Of a stretch of 64,000 nt of DNA, positions 24,267 through 32,776 are shown piece by piece. Within the stretch, counting starts at the first letter, position 1, and each line of letters starts with the position of its first letter. The position numbers and the translations under genes were made by a program. Source of the stretch: Sporosarcina sp. P34. Its GTDB lineage: Bacteria; Bacillota; Bacilli; Bacillales_A; Planococcaceae. The notes under the pieces are model-generated. The model saw nothing but the letters and a program-made list of their open reading frames with translations, searched no databases and was not told the DNA's origin. The stretch lies in the NCBI RefSeq assembly GCF_002743375.1, contig NZ_PDZC01000004.1, positions 1-64,000 on the forward strand, read 5' to 3'.

Positions 24267-24707
24267 TTAGTTCTTTTCAAGTTCCATCATTTTATTTATA
24301 CGGCGCTCGTGACGGCCGCCTTCAAATTCTGTTTCAAGCCAAGCGCTAACGATTTCTCTTGCCAGCCCTGGTCCAATAACGCGTTCCCCCATTGCTAACA
24401 TGTTGGAATCATTATGTTCGCGTGTTGCCTTAGCGCTAAATACATCATGAACGAGCGCGCAACGGATTCCTTTGATTTTATTGGCGGAAATGGACATGCC
24501 GATTCCTGTGCCACAAATCAAGATTCCGCGGTCTACTTTCCCCGCTACGACGTCATTCGCTACGGGTACTGCATAGTCTGGATAATCGACGGAAGTGTCG
24601 GCATCCGGTCCGTAGTCGATATATTCTATGTCGAGTTCGGTTAATAGATTGGTGATCTCTTTTCGGAGATGGTTGCCTCCGTGGTCTGAAGAAATTGCAA
24701 CTTTCAC
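24267..24707 (-). CDS. rpiB: Ribose 5-phosphate isomerase B
   Basis: Interconverts ribulose 5-phosphate and ribose 5-phosphate. 146-residue RpiB/LacAB fold: SSDHGGNHLRKEI at the N-terminus with the phosphate-binding region, and the catalytic Cys65 in LICGTGIGMSISANK. The His and Arg of DVFSAKATREHNDSN and the Arg pair near the C-terminus are also in place. Corresponds to B. subtilis ywlF. Confidence 0.95.
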   Translation of the reverse strand: MKVAISSDHGGNHLRKEITNLLTELDIEYIDYGPDADTSVDYPDYAVPVANDVVAGKVDRGILICGTGIGMSISANKIKGIRCALVHDVFSAKATREHNDSNMLAMGERVIGPGLAREIVSAWLETEFEGGRHERRINKMMELEKN

Positions 24708-24987
24708 TGCGCACCCTCATTTCTATTTTTACTTATCGCTTATTCTATCATTGTTCCATAAAAAAATCATCGGTTTTACTGTACTCTTTTTGAAATTTTC
24801 ATTTTGAAACGTTGAAGTTTTGTCATAAAGACGAATGTTTTATGAATAAAGTGAAATAATCGTACGTGTTTTAGGTCTATGAAGTCGTATTCACATCATT
24901 GTAAGCAGAAAATCAGGCGCTTAATTCGGAATTTTCCACCTTTCCGATCTGCGCAAGCACCTTGACCCCTGCTTCACAAATAAAAAA
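24708..24987. other. Intergenic region between chemoreceptor gene and rpiB
   Basis: About 280 bases without an ORF. It should hold the rpiB promoter; AT-rich runs are present, but I could not settle on a convincing -35/-10 pair. Confidence 0.4.
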
Positions 24988-25021
24988 AACGATCCAGAGT
25001 GTAAAATACCTCAGCATCGTT
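24988..25021 (-). terminator. Terminator of the ywlE-chemoreceptor unit
   Basis: Outer arms AACGAT/ATCGTT with an interrupted inner stem, followed by TTTTTTTT on the minus strand; nine bases past the chemoreceptor stop. Confidence 0.75.
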
Positions 25022-25029
25022 ATGATTTA

Positions 25030-26322
25030 TTACACGGGCGTTCGGTCGAACTTCCGGATCACTTTATACAACTCTTCCGATTGCTCCTTCAGCTCTAACG
25101 CCTTATTCTTCGTTTGATCTATAGACGCTACCTGCTCTTCCGTGGCCGCGCGAACTTCTTCTGCTCCCGCTGAAGTATGCTCTGCAATCGTCGCTACCTC
25201 TAACGACTGCTTGGCCGTAAGCTCGATCGTCTGCATTTGGTTGCTGACGATTTGGCCAATTTCTTCTACATAATGCGCCATCGTCTGGATGGTGGCGGTC
25301 ATCGTTTCAACGTTTTCATTTGTTTTCGTCGCACGTGTAGCCTCAGTGGATGCCGTTTCTACTTGTTGCTTCATTTCCGCTACGACTTGTTTGACGTCAG
25401 ATTGGATCGTTTGAACAAGTCCGGAAATCATCTGGACGGCATTTGCACTTTCATCTGCTAAGTTACGAACTTCTTCTGCCACGACAGCGAAGCCTTTACC
25501 ATGCTCTCCCGCCCGCGCCGCTTCTATAGAAGCATTTAGCGCCAGTAAGTTTGTCTGCCCCGCGATGTTGCCGACAAGTTCCACGATTTCGCTGATCTTA
25601 TGCGCATTTTCATCTAGTACTTGTATCGTTTCCAATGAATGCTCGCTTTGATTGCTCATTTGATGAATTCCCGCTAATACCGATTGGAAAATTTCCGTTG
25701 TCGCGTGTAATTCTTTTAACATCACTTTAGATTGCTCGGATGATTGTCCCGCTCGATCATTGACTTCCACGGCCAGTTGACGAATATCTTCAATCGCATT
25801 GACCGTTTCTCGAATCGACTCCGATGTGTTTTCTGCACCATTGGAAATTTCTCCAATAGTGCGCGCAATGGCATCAGATTGGCCGGACGCAGCGCTTGTC
25901 TCATTCGTCAATTCATCGACAGATTGGGCAGTAGCTTGAAAGTTGGATTCAATTTGTTCAATTATGTTACGTAAATTGACGACCACTTGCTGGAATGCTT
26001 TGGAAACGGAATGAATTTCATCCGATGAGTTCGGCAACTGAATGTCCGCACCGATTTTCCCATCCGCCACCTTCATAGCGGCAGTTTCCAAACGTTGCAA
26101 TGGCTTGGTCAAAATGGTACTGAACATGGCCGCTAAAATTCCCGACCACATAATGCCCATCGCATATGTAAGCAGTTGAAATACGAATGGTCGTACATTT
26201 GGAAAGAAAGTTGGCTGTACCCAGTTAATGAATACAGCACTTGTCGTATACGTAATGATTGCAAGAATCACAATAAATAAGACGAGTTTCGCCCGTAGTC
26301 CTACTTTTTTCGGTTCGTTCAT
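25030..26322 (-). CDS. Methyl-accepting chemotaxis protein without an extracellular sensor domain
   Basis: 430 residues. Two membrane helices (about 11-30 and 45-68) are separated by only about 15 extracellular residues, so there is no ligand-binding ectodomain. A HAMP linker follows (about 70-122), then a full signalling domain with the hairpin tip [19 protein letters not shown] and [18 protein letters not shown]. Glu/Gln-rich methylation helices flank it. The ATG overlaps the ywlE stop as ATGA, so it is translationally coupled to the arginine phosphatase gene. Not part of the B. subtilis version of this locus. It may sense a membrane or cytoplasmic signal, or act with a partner. Confidence 0.93.
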   Translation of the reverse strand: MNEPKKVGLRAKLVLFIVILAIITYTTSAVFINWVQPTFFPNVRPFVFQLLTYAMGIMWSGILAAMFSTILTKPLQRLETAAMKVADGKIGADIQLPNSSDEIHSVSKAFQQVVVNLRNIIEQIESNFQATAQSVDELTNETSAASGQSDAIARTIGEISNGAENTSESIRETVNAIEDIRQLAVEVNDRAGQSSEQSKVMLKELHATTEIFQSVLAGIHQMSNQSEHSLETIQVLDENAHKISEIVELVGNIAGQTNLLALNASIEAARAGEHGKGFAVVAEEVRNLADESANAVQMISGLVQTIQSDVKQVVAEMKQQVETASTEATRATKTNENVETMTATIQTMAHYVEEIGQIVSNQMQTIELTAKQSLEVATIAEHTSAGAEEVRAATEEQVASIDQTKNKALELKEQSEELYKVIRKFDRTPV

Positions 26323-26765
26323 AAGTTCCCCTCCGCTTGTTGTCGGATGACGGAGTTAATGAGTGTAGTCAGCTCATGAAATGTGGTGCGGTAGGTTTCC
26401 AAATCACCACCATATGGATCATGCACATCAAGACCTGTCATTGTACCCGCGTATTCTTTTAACGTAAACACTTTTTCTTTCATTGCAGGATAACGACTGT
26501 GCAGGAAATCTCGATGATTCGCTGTCATCGTTAAAACAATATCTGCCCACTCCATATCAGCAGACTTGACTTCATTAGAATATGGAGTAAAAGGGATTTT
26601 TTCTTCCGTCAGCAACTGTGCGGAGTTCGCGGAAATCGGCAAGCCATCCATCGCATGAATACCTGCTGATTTCGCGGTAATACCTGGCACATTGGCATGA
26701 TTGACTAACGCTTCTGCCAAAGGACTTCTACATGTGTTGCCTGTACAAATAAAATAAATATTCAT
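26319..26765 (-). CDS. ywlE: Protein-arginine phosphatase YwlE (low molecular weight phosphatase family)
   Basis: Removes phosphate from phosphoarginine, reversing McsB marking in protein quality control. With ATG 26765 ([20 protein letters not shown] about six bases upstream) the P-loop is C7-TGNTC-R13, with Thr11 in the position reported to give YwlE its phosphoarginine preference instead of the Ile/Leu of tyrosine phosphatases. The general acid Asp is in VHDPYGGD. The GTG at 26774 is less likely. mcsB is not in the window. Coupled to the downstream chemoreceptor by a 4-base overlap. Confidence 0.93.
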   Translation of the reverse strand: MNIYFICTGNTCRSPLAEALVNHANVPGITAKSAGIHAMDGLPISANSAQLLTEEKIPFTPYSNEVKSADMEWADIVLTMTANHRDFLHSRYPAMKEKVFTLKEYAGTMTGLDVHDPYGGDLETYRTTFHELTTLINSVIRQQAEGNL

Positions 26766-26820
26766 TTTCTTCACCTACTTTACAGAATAACGGATTTATG
26801 AGAGAAAAGATACACTATTT

Positions 26821-27324
26821 TCAATAAACAAAGGACAATACACCCATACAGATAAATACGATACCTGCCAATCTTCGAATAAATGTACCATTAATTACAC
26901 GCAGACGGCCTGCGGACAAGAAAGCAATAGCCGAAAACGTAAAAGAAAAGAAGCCTGATACGAAAATAAACAGCCATTTATTCAGCTGCATCATACCGAA
27001 TGTCACACTCACCCCGAATGCATCCACGCTGACGATCAGCGCTAAGAAAAACGGGGAGATTTTATTGACCACTGACGGTTCATCGCTGTCCGAGAGAAGA
27101 ATGTGAAGTCCGATGAGTGAAAGCAGTACACTCGAGAGCGCATGGCCCCATCCCGCGAAATAGATCATCGCCCATTCCCCTGCGTAGAAACCGATAAGTG
27201 GCAGCAACATATTCAGTATAGTAGTCCACAGCAAGATCATCAATCGACCCCGCCGCAGTTGGAGAAATGTATAGACGATTAGAATATCGATTGTTGTAAC
27301 GATAGCCGCTATGATTTCTATCAA
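26821..27324 (-). CDS. MntP-like (DUF204) manganese efflux pump
   Basis: Membrane protein with about six helices; the second repeat carries the family's Asp motif in LIVSVDAFGVSVTFG, and the first repeat reads IVTTIDILIVYTF, with Asp kept but more divergent than usual MntP. Position between ywlC and ywlE equals B. subtilis ywlD (mntP). The start is uncertain. I prefer TTG 27324 (LIEIIAAIV), eight bases after GAGGGGG; ATGs at 27390-27393 have no ribosome site. That GAGGGGG is also the 3' arm of a terminator-like hairpin. About 167 residues. Substrate is inferred from family only. Confidence 0.75.
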   Translation of the reverse strand: MIEIIAAIVTTIDILIVYTFLQLRRGRLMILLWTTILNMLLPLIGFYAGEWAMIYFAGWGHALSSVLLSLIGLHILLSDSDEPSVVNKISPFFLALIVSVDAFGVSVTFGMMQLNKWLFIFVSGFFSFTFSAIAFLSAGRLRVINGTFIRRLAGIVFICMGVLSFVY

Positions 27325-27330
27325 AAAATA

Positions 27331-27384
27331 AGCCCCCTCGCACGTCTCGCATCTACTCATCCTATGCGGTTGCTGAAGGAGGCT
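27331..27384 (-). promoter_or_regulatory. Terminator-like hairpin overlapping the mntP-like ribosome site
   Basis: On the minus-strand RNA AGCCUCCU pairs with AGGGGGCU (8 bp, one G-U) and an inner CGCAU/AUGCG stem forms between them; UUAUUUUUU follows directly. It begins 20 bases after the ywlC stop. The UUG start of the mntP-like gene sits at the end of the U-run, and the 3' arm is its only Shine-Dalgarno-like sequence. Confidence 0.65.
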
Positions 27385-27403
27385 ATTCATCATTAGCGAA
27401 ATG

Positions 27404-28435
27404 TTATTCGGTGAAACGCTTGCCGTCTGATGCTTTATCTAGACGATTCATAAACGCTGCACCGATACCAGCATGATCCGTCTCAACGGCGAGAATCATA
27501 TCTGCCTCTGTATTGTCGCATTGACGAATCGCTTTATAAAGACTGGATGCCATCGCTTCACGATTATGGATGGAGCCTGTGGAAAAGTACCAATCGGCTT
27601 GTTCTGTGTATAACTCATCCGGTCCGATGATGGCGACACGTTTATTTTGTTGATGAATGGTCTTTAACGCTTGGGCAATAGAATTCGCATTCGGCTCGAT
27701 GATCAACAACGGCGCTTCAGGTGCGTAATGGACATATTTCATCCCCGGCGCACGTGGTGTTGACGTTTGATCTGTAGGTAACGTAGCCATATGGACTGTG
27801 CCAATCACCTCCTCCAACTGCTCTTTCGTAATACCGCCCGGTCGCAAAATGACAGGCGGTGTAACCGTGATATCCAAAATGGTGGATTCAAGGCCTACCC
27901 CTGTCTCTCCACCATCCAAAATCAACGGAACTCTACCGATTAAATCGTGATAGACATGATCCGCTTCCGTCGGGCTTGGCTTGCCGCTACGATTTGCACT
28001 TGGCGCCGCTAACGGCTGATCTAATTTGCGCAGTAACGCCAATGCTATCGGGTGGTCTGGCATACGGATGGCTACTGTACTAAGTCTAGCTGTGACGACA
28101 TCTGCAATGACTCCGGGCTTTTTCTCCATAATTAACGTCAATGGTCCTGGCCAAAATGCTTTCATTAGTATGTCTGCAATTTCAGGGATATCGGTTGCGT
28201 ATTTTTCAATGTCTGCCTGGTTCCCAATATGTACGATCAGCGGATTATCTGAAGGTCTTCCTTTCGCTTCGAAGATCCGCTGTACTGCTTGCTCATCCGT
28301 CGCAATGGCTCCCAAACCGTAAACTGTTTCAGTCGGAAAGGCAACAATCCCCCCGGAGTTCAGGATATCCACAGCTTGTTCATAGATTCTATCATTATCC
28401 ACTAGGTTATCCACTATTTCCCGCATAGTGTCCAC
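27404..28435 (-). CDS. ywlC: Threonylcarbamoyl-AMP synthase YwlC (Sua5/TsaC family)
   Basis: Makes threonylcarbamoyl-AMP from Thr, bicarbonate and ATP for t6A37 in tRNAs. 343 residues: YrdC domain (about 14-205) with FPTETVYGLGA, KGRPSDNPLIVHI and SANRSGKPSPT, followed by the C-terminal Sua5 domain (from about 235). GTG 28435 is used as start, eight bases after GAGGGG; ATG 28426 is an alternative. Upstream of the mntP-like gene, downstream of spoIIR, as in B. subtilis. Confidence 0.95.
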   Translation of the reverse strand: MDTMREIVDNLVDNDRIYEQAVDILNSGGIVAFPTETVYGLGAIATDEQAVQRIFEAKGRPSDNPLIVHIGNQADIEKYATDIPEIADILMKAFWPGPLTLIMEKKPGVIADVVTARLSTVAIRMPDHPIALALLRKLDQPLAAPSANRSGKPSPTEADHVYHDLIGRVPLILDGGETGVGLESTILDITVTPPVILRPGGITKEQLEEVIGTVHMATLPTDQTSTPRAPGMKYVHYAPEAPLLIIEPNANSIAQALKTIHQQNKRVAIIGPDELYTEQADWYFSTGSIHNREAMASSLYKAIRQCDNTEADMILAVETDHAGIGAAFMNRLDKASDGKRFTE

Positions 28436-28495
28436 TTGCTCAACCCCTCTTTATACACATTTTATCTATCTTATCCACAATAAATGTGAATATGT

Positions 28496-29065
28496 TCATT
28501 TGAACAGCGATTTTATCCACTCCCAAACGAAGAATGTAACAGGTTCTTGTTCTTCTGTTTCACTCACTGTCGCTTCTTCAGGGAAGCAAACATTCGGAAA
28601 CAATGAACACCACCAATTATCGCCCCGACCCGCTCCGATTTTCACAACATATGCTTCGTAAACATCTTGTGGCTGAACGAAATACCCTACCCTTTTTGGC
28701 GGAATCACTGCAGCACTGTGCTCAAGCGTTACATGCGCGCCATTCACTTCTGCTTTCGCGATTGCAAGAAGCGTTGGCTCTAACCTTTGAAGTGTATCAT
28801 TGATTTGCTCCACGTTCGCTGATTGATTGATCGCCTGCTCAAGTAATGGCGCAATTTTTTCTTGCACATCTCGTTTCACTTGTTGATCTGCTACAGTATT
28901 AGAGTTTGCAAGAATACGAAATTGCGTCGCTTCACTTGTAGCTACCTGCTGTCCAAATACAAGCAACACCGCTTGAATAGTAAGTAATATAAGTACAAAT
29001 TCTATAAATGCTACTAGTTTCGAAGTTTGATTCGTTTGTTGGTTAATCGGATAATCTTGTAACAT
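28496..29065 (-). CDS. spoIIR: Stage II sporulation protein SpoIIR
   Basis: Secreted forespore signal that activates the mother-cell protease SpoIIGA to process pro-SigE. 189 residues: N-terminal membrane/signal segment (about 18-40), then the conserved FRILANSNTVADQQVKR and the family's DNWWCSLFPNVCFP Cys motif. The ribosome site GGAGGGGAT, four bases before ATG 29065, is locked in a 12-bp stem on any transcript reading through from prmC. A SigF/SigG-like promoter inside the structure would give an unstructured leader. Confidence 0.93.
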   Translation of the reverse strand: MLQDYPINQQTNQTSKLVAFIEFVLILLTIQAVLLVFGQQVATSEATQFRILANSNTVADQQVKRDVQEKIAPLLEQAINQSANVEQINDTLQRLEPTLLAIAKAEVNGAHVTLEHSAAVIPPKRVGYFVQPQDVYEAYVVKIGAGRGDNWWCSLFPNVCFPEEATVSETEEQEPVTFFVWEWIKSLFK

Positions 29066-29068
29066 GTC

Positions 29069-29115
29069 ATCCCCTCCTGCACTCTATCTTGACCCGCAGG
29101 AGGAGATTTTATTCA
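29069..29115 (-). promoter_or_regulatory. SigF/SigG-like promoter within an SD-sequestering hairpin, spoIIR
   Basis: Arms 29096-29107 and 29069-29080 form 12 bp with one G-U on the minus-strand RNA, covering GGAGGGGAU. Promoter-like TGAATA (29110-29115, overlapping the prmC stop), 15-base spacer, GGTCAAGAT (29086-29094; SigF consensus GGnnAnAnT). A start about seven bases on, near 29079, would omit the 5' arm and free the ribosome site. No U-run follows, so it is not a terminator. Confidence 0.65.
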
Positions 29116-29964
29116 TCGAATCTCACAAAATATCATTCGATCTTTTTTATTGATATCTTGAACGATTTCCACTGTCGCTTTCGGAAAGGATTTTTGTAAG
29201 TATTCTTGCACAATAGCTCCTTGCTGATAGCCGATTTCAAAACCGATAAGCGAGGGATGATTCATCAGAGGCGACAAGTTTTCCGCTAGTCTGCGATAAA
29301 AATAGAGACCGTCCTCTTCGGCGAACAGCGCAGTTTGCGGTTCGAAATCGTAAACAGTTGGTGACATAACAGATTTTTCATGTTCTGCGATGTACGGGGG
29401 ATTGGATAGGATGATATCCCATTTTTGCGATTTCAACGGTTCTTCCATATCCCCTTGCATAAACGTTATATCTGCTTCATTACGCTCGGCATTGCGTTTT
29501 GCGACTTCAAGCGCCGCTTCACTGAAATCAGTGGCAGTTACTTTTGCAGTCGGTCGTTCTTTTTTGAAGGCGACAGCAATCGCCCCACTTCCCGTACCAA
29601 TATCCGCCACTTGAATGACTCGATCTCCGAATAATTGGTTCGCTCGTTGCAATGCATAGTGTACGAGTTCTTCCGTTTCAGGACGTGGAATCAGGACGTG
29701 TTCATTGACCTCAAATAAATAGCCGTAAAATGACTCTTCACCGAGAATATATTGAATGGGCTTACCGGTTAATAATTCCGTGATGATTGCCCAGAATCGT
29801 GAAGACGTTTCGTCCGAAATATGTTCACGAAAACTGGCCAAATAATTAGCCTGACTCATTCCTGTGACAAAACGCATCGCCATTTCAGCTGCATGCGTGT
29901 CCATTTCGCGTTCCTGCAATAATTGCTGCGCTTGTTGCACAGACTCAAGAACGGTCTTAGTCAT
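29113..29964 (-). CDS. prmC: Peptide chain release factor N5-glutamine methyltransferase PrmC
   Basis: Methylates the Gln of the GGQ motif in release factors RF1 and RF2 using SAM. 283 residues: helical N-terminal RF-binding domain (1-75), SAM site [10 protein letters not shown] (121-130), catalytic NPPY (188-191) and the acidic [15 protein letters not shown]. Overlaps the end of prfA by 8 bases, linking enzyme and substrate genes. The -35-like element of spoIIR overlaps its stop codon. Confidence 0.96.
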   Translation of the reverse strand: MTKTVLESVQQAQQLLQEREMDTHAAEMAMRFVTGMSQANYLASFREHISDETSSRFWAIITELLTGKPIQYILGEESFYGYLFEVNEHVLIPRPETEELVHYALQRANQLFGDRVIQVADIGTGSGAIAVAFKKERPTAKVTATDFSEAALEVAKRNAERNEADITFMQGDMEEPLKSQKWDIILSNPPYIAEHEKSVMSPTVYDFEPQTALFAEEDGLYFYRRLAENLSPLMNHPSLIGFEIGYQQGAIVQEYLQKSFPKATVEIVQDINKKDRMIFCEIR

Positions 29965-31033
29965 TGCGATCCAAACTTTCCAAGCGGTGTGCTTGTTCTT
30001 CTATAATCAACGCATCGATTACTTCATCCAATTTCCCTTCAATAATCTGATCGAGTTTTTGGATAGTCAAACCGATTCGATGGTCAGTCACACGGTTTTG
30101 CGGGAAGTTGTAAGTGCGAATACGCTCTGAACGATCCCCTGATCCAACGGCAGATTTCCGTTTTTCATCGTATTCGGCTTGCACTTCTTGCATAAACTTA
30201 TCGTAGACACGCGCACGCAAGACTTTCATCGCTTTTTCTTTATTTTTAATTTGAGATTTTTCGTCTTGAATCGATACCGTCGTACCCGTCGGCAAATGCG
30301 TAAGGCGCACTGCAGACATAGTCGTGTTGACGGATTGTCCACCCGGCCCCGATGAAGCGAATGTATCGGTACGGATATCTTTATCATGAATCTCAATTTC
30401 TACTTCTTCCGCTTCAGGCAAGCACGCAACGGTAGCAGTCGACGTATGTGTGCGCCCACCTGATTCCGTTTCCGGTACACGTTGCACGCGATGCGCTCCA
30501 TTTTCGTACTTCAACTTGGAATAGGCCCCTTTGCCATCGATCATGAAAATAATTTCTTTAAAACCGCCAAGTTCAGTTGGCGAAGAATCGATGACTTCCA
30601 CTTTCCAATGATTCATTTCCGCGTAGCGTGTATACATACGATATAAACTACTAGCAAATAAGGCTGCTTCGTCTCCACCTGCAGCGCCTCGGATTTCCAT
30701 GATGACACTTTTATTGTCATTTGGATCTTTCGGAATCAGCAATACTTTTAGTTGTTCTTCAAGTGACTCGATACGGTCTTCGAGTTCATCCATTTCCATT
30801 TTGACTAATTCTTTCATTTCGTCATCAAGTGGCTCATTTTGCATTTCTTTCGCATCATTATATTGAGTGTAAACATTTTTGTATTCACGGTATACTTCGA
30901 CCGTGTCTTGTAAATCAGATTGTTCTTTCGAATAGTTTCGTAATTTATCCAGATCATTGACGATTTCCGGGTCACTAAGTAATTCATTGAGTCGATCATA
31001 ACGGTCTTCCACTGCCTGCAGTCTATCGAACAT
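29957..31033 (-). CDS. prfA: Peptide chain release factor 1
   Basis: Terminates translation at UAA and UAG. 358 residues: N-terminal coiled domain, the stop-codon-reading PxT-type motif ([19 protein letters not shown], near 188) and the GGQ peptidyl-hydrolysis motif ([12 protein letters not shown], 231-233). ATG 31033 has GAGGTG upstream. Followed by prmC in an overlapping arrangement; preceded by tdk. Confidence 0.98.
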   Translation of the reverse strand: MFDRLQAVEDRYDRLNELLSDPEIVNDLDKLRNYSKEQSDLQDTVEVYREYKNVYTQYNDAKEMQNEPLDDEMKELVKMEMDELEDRIESLEEQLKVLLIPKDPNDNKSVIMEIRGAAGGDEAALFASSLYRMYTRYAEMNHWKVEVIDSSPTELGGFKEIIFMIDGKGAYSKLKYENGAHRVQRVPETESGGRTHTSTATVACLPEAEEVEIEIHDKDIRTDTFASSGPGGQSVNTTMSAVRLTHLPTGTTVSIQDEKSQIKNKEKAMKVLRARVYDKFMQEVQAEYDEKRKSAVGSGDRSERIRTYNFPQNRVTDHRIGLTIQKLDQIIEGKLDEVIDALIIEEQAHRLESLDRND

Positions 31034-31085
31034 AGTTGGTTCACCTCTTCTGAAATTATGGGATATATACTAGTATATAGCAGAA

Positions 31086-31117
31086 CCGTCTATCCTTTGT
31101 TGCTTAAGGATAGACGG
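31086..31117 (-). terminator. Stem-loop after tdk
   Basis: Perfect 12-bp stem CCGTCTATCCTT/AAGGATAGACGG with an 8-base loop, 9 bases after the tdk stop. The T-run is weak on the minus strand, so termination may be partial and prfA may receive read-through. Confidence 0.65.
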
Positions 31118-31125
31118 AAATATGT

Positions 31126-31722
31126 TTATTTTACATGTTGCGCACGATTAACAGGCACTTCGTGGTGCTTTCGGCAACGTGGTTCGTATGCTTCGGATGC
31201 ACCGACAAGAATGATGGGATCGTCTTGGCATGCAGGTTGTCCATCTATTAATCGTTGCGTTCGGCTCGAAGGTGATCCACAAACGGTACAGACCGCTTGG
31301 AGTTTTGTCACCAGTTCGGCCACGGCCATTAATTCTGGCATCGGTCCGAACGGTTCGCCTCTGAAGTCTTGATCGAGTCCCGCAATGATCACGCGAAATC
31401 CGCGATCGGCGAGTGTGATCGCGACCTCAATAATATCTTGGTCAAAAAATTGAGCTTCATCAATGGCGACCACATCGAAATCATCTGATACGAGGTTCGG
31501 TATTTCACTCGCCTTGGAAATAGGATTGGCGATAGTGGATGCACCGTCGTGGCTGACAATTGCTTCCTCGCTATACCGATCATCAATTGCCGGTTTGAAT
31601 ACCGCAATCTTTTGTTTGGCAAATTCTGCCCGACGAATGCGGCGAATGAGCTCCTCCGATTTACCCGAAAACATACTGCCGCAGATGACTTCCATCCAGC
31701 CGCCTTGCATTGAAACGTACAT
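31126..31722 (-). CDS. tdk: Thymidine kinase (type II)
   Basis: Phosphorylates thymidine to dTMP in nucleotide salvage. The ATG at 31722 ([13 protein letters not shown]) has AGGAG seven bases upstream; TTG 31728 is rejected. P-loop [14 protein letters not shown], catalytic Glu in AIDEAQFF, the lasso region and zinc Cys pairs (CTVCG and CRKH) are present. About 198 residues. Followed by prfA; array D lies between it and rpmE. Confidence 0.96.
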   Translation of the reverse strand: MYVSMQGGWMEVICGSMFSGKSEELIRRIRRAEFAKQKIAVFKPAIDDRYSEEAIVSHDGASTIANPISKASEIPNLVSDDFDVVAIDEAQFFDQDIIEVAITLADRGFRVIIAGLDQDFRGEPFGPMPELMAVAELVTKLQAVCTVCGSPSSRTQRLIDGQPACQDDPIILVGASEAYEPRCRKHHEVPVNRAQHVK

Positions 31723-31777
31723 GGTCAATCTCCTTTCGATGTTGCGTTTGTGTTTATGTATATGTGGTGATGATGCG

Positions 31778-32058
31778 ATAGAGCGGTTAACGTGTGATTA
31801 TGAGCGGGTGGACGCGCGCATTGAGCGCGTTACGCGTGACTTTGAGCGGGTACGCACGCGGATTGAGCGCATTACGCACGACTTTGAGCGGGTACACACG
31901 CACATTGAGCGCATGCGCAACTATGAGCGGGTACGCACGCAGTTAGAGCGAATAACGCACGACTTTGAGCGGATACGCACGCAATTAGAGCGCATAACAC
32001 GCGACTTTGAGCGGATACACACGCGCATTGAGCGCATACACACGCAGATAGAGCAACT
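31778..32058 (+). repeat. GAGCG 21-bp phased repeat array D
   Basis: Fourteen monomers, nearly all 21 bp (one of 18), alternating GAGCGG and GAGCGC so that the higher-order period is 42 bp. Spacers are of two types rich in tacgcacgc and attacgcacgac and differ from those in the other arrays. It starts about 55 bases upstream of the tdk start codon and ends just before the rpmE terminator. Confidence 0.92.
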
Positions 32059-32078
32059 TACACAATAAATTAATAAAA

Positions 32079-32112
32079 ATACCCGTCTGGCATGATTGCA
32101 CCTGACGGGTAT
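32079..32112 (-). terminator. Terminator of rpmE
   Basis: Arms ATACCCGTCTGG and CCTGACGGGTAT around a 10-base loop, followed by TTTTATT on the minus strand, adjacent to array D. Confidence 0.9.
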
Positions 32113-32122
32113 CTGGCTTTTA

Positions 32123-32338
32123 TTACTCTTGTCCTTCTGACTTGATGCCGTATTTTTTGTTGAAACGGTCAACTCGTCCATCTGCAGTAGCAAACTTCTG
32201 ACGGCCAGTATAGAATGGGTGACATTCTGAGCAAACTTCCACTCGAATATCTTCTTTTACAGAACCTGTTTCAAACGTATTGCCACATGAGCAAGTTACT
32301 GTTGAAAGTTTGTAATTGGGATGAATTCCTGCTTTCAT
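32123..32338 (-). CDS. rpmE: 50S ribosomal protein L31 (zinc-binding form)
   Basis: Large-subunit protein at the inter-subunit bridge. 71 residues with all four zinc Cys: CSCGNTF (16, 18) and CSECHPF (36, 39). This is the zinc-containing paralogue that is replaced by a zinc-free copy under starvation in Bacillus. Between rho and tdk, as in B. subtilis. Confidence 0.96.
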   Translation of the reverse strand: MKAGIHPNYKLSTVTCSCGNTFETGSVKEDIRVEVCSECHPFYTGRQKFATADGRVDRFNKKYGIKSEGQE

Positions 32339-32565
32339 CGATATCTCTCCTTTCGCCCTGAACCATCTGGAACAGAGTGTGAAATTATGGATGTTTTATT
32401 AACCAGTTGTCAATAAAACGATCGATGCCGTACACGACCCGTGTTTGTCAGCCGTATATGCGGTGTACAGAAATACTGTACTTGATTAGTATAGCAAAAT
32501 CCGCTACGTTGTGCAACTGTTTGATTTGGATATTTATTGGGATTATTAGACTTGGTTATGGGTTA

Positions 32566-32694
32566 GATTTCCCAGCTGGGGGATGCTTTCCGGATGGCCA
32601 CTCGTTGAGCCAACCAGGTCGCGAAGCTCCCTTTTGGTTGTCTCAACGCTCGGGCTGATCCTTCCGGAGTCGTCCCCCAGCTTTCGCTGCAATC
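32566..32694. repeat. Palindromic element P1 between rpmE and rho
   Basis: A 129-base imperfect inverted repeat. Outer arms AGATTTCCCAGCTGGGGGA... and ...TCCCCCAGCTTTCGCTGCAATCT enclose TGCTTTCCGGA / TCCGGAGTCG. An inner pair TTGAGCCAACCA / TGGTTGTCTCAA forms the top. Same architecture as P2 (42385) and P3 (48004). The rest of the 440-base rpmE-rho gap holds no gene. Confidence 0.85.
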
Positions 32695-32776
32695 TTCACT
32701 TAGTCAGTACGCACATCACACATTTATATTTGTTTATGAGCAAAACAAGAAAATCTGCACCCTACACCGTAGTTAA

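Noticed and set aside
27320..27403. yybP-ykoY manganese riboswitch before the mntP-like gene
   Set aside because: Gap to ywlC is too short and the conserved loops of that class are not present; only a hairpin with a U-run is seen.
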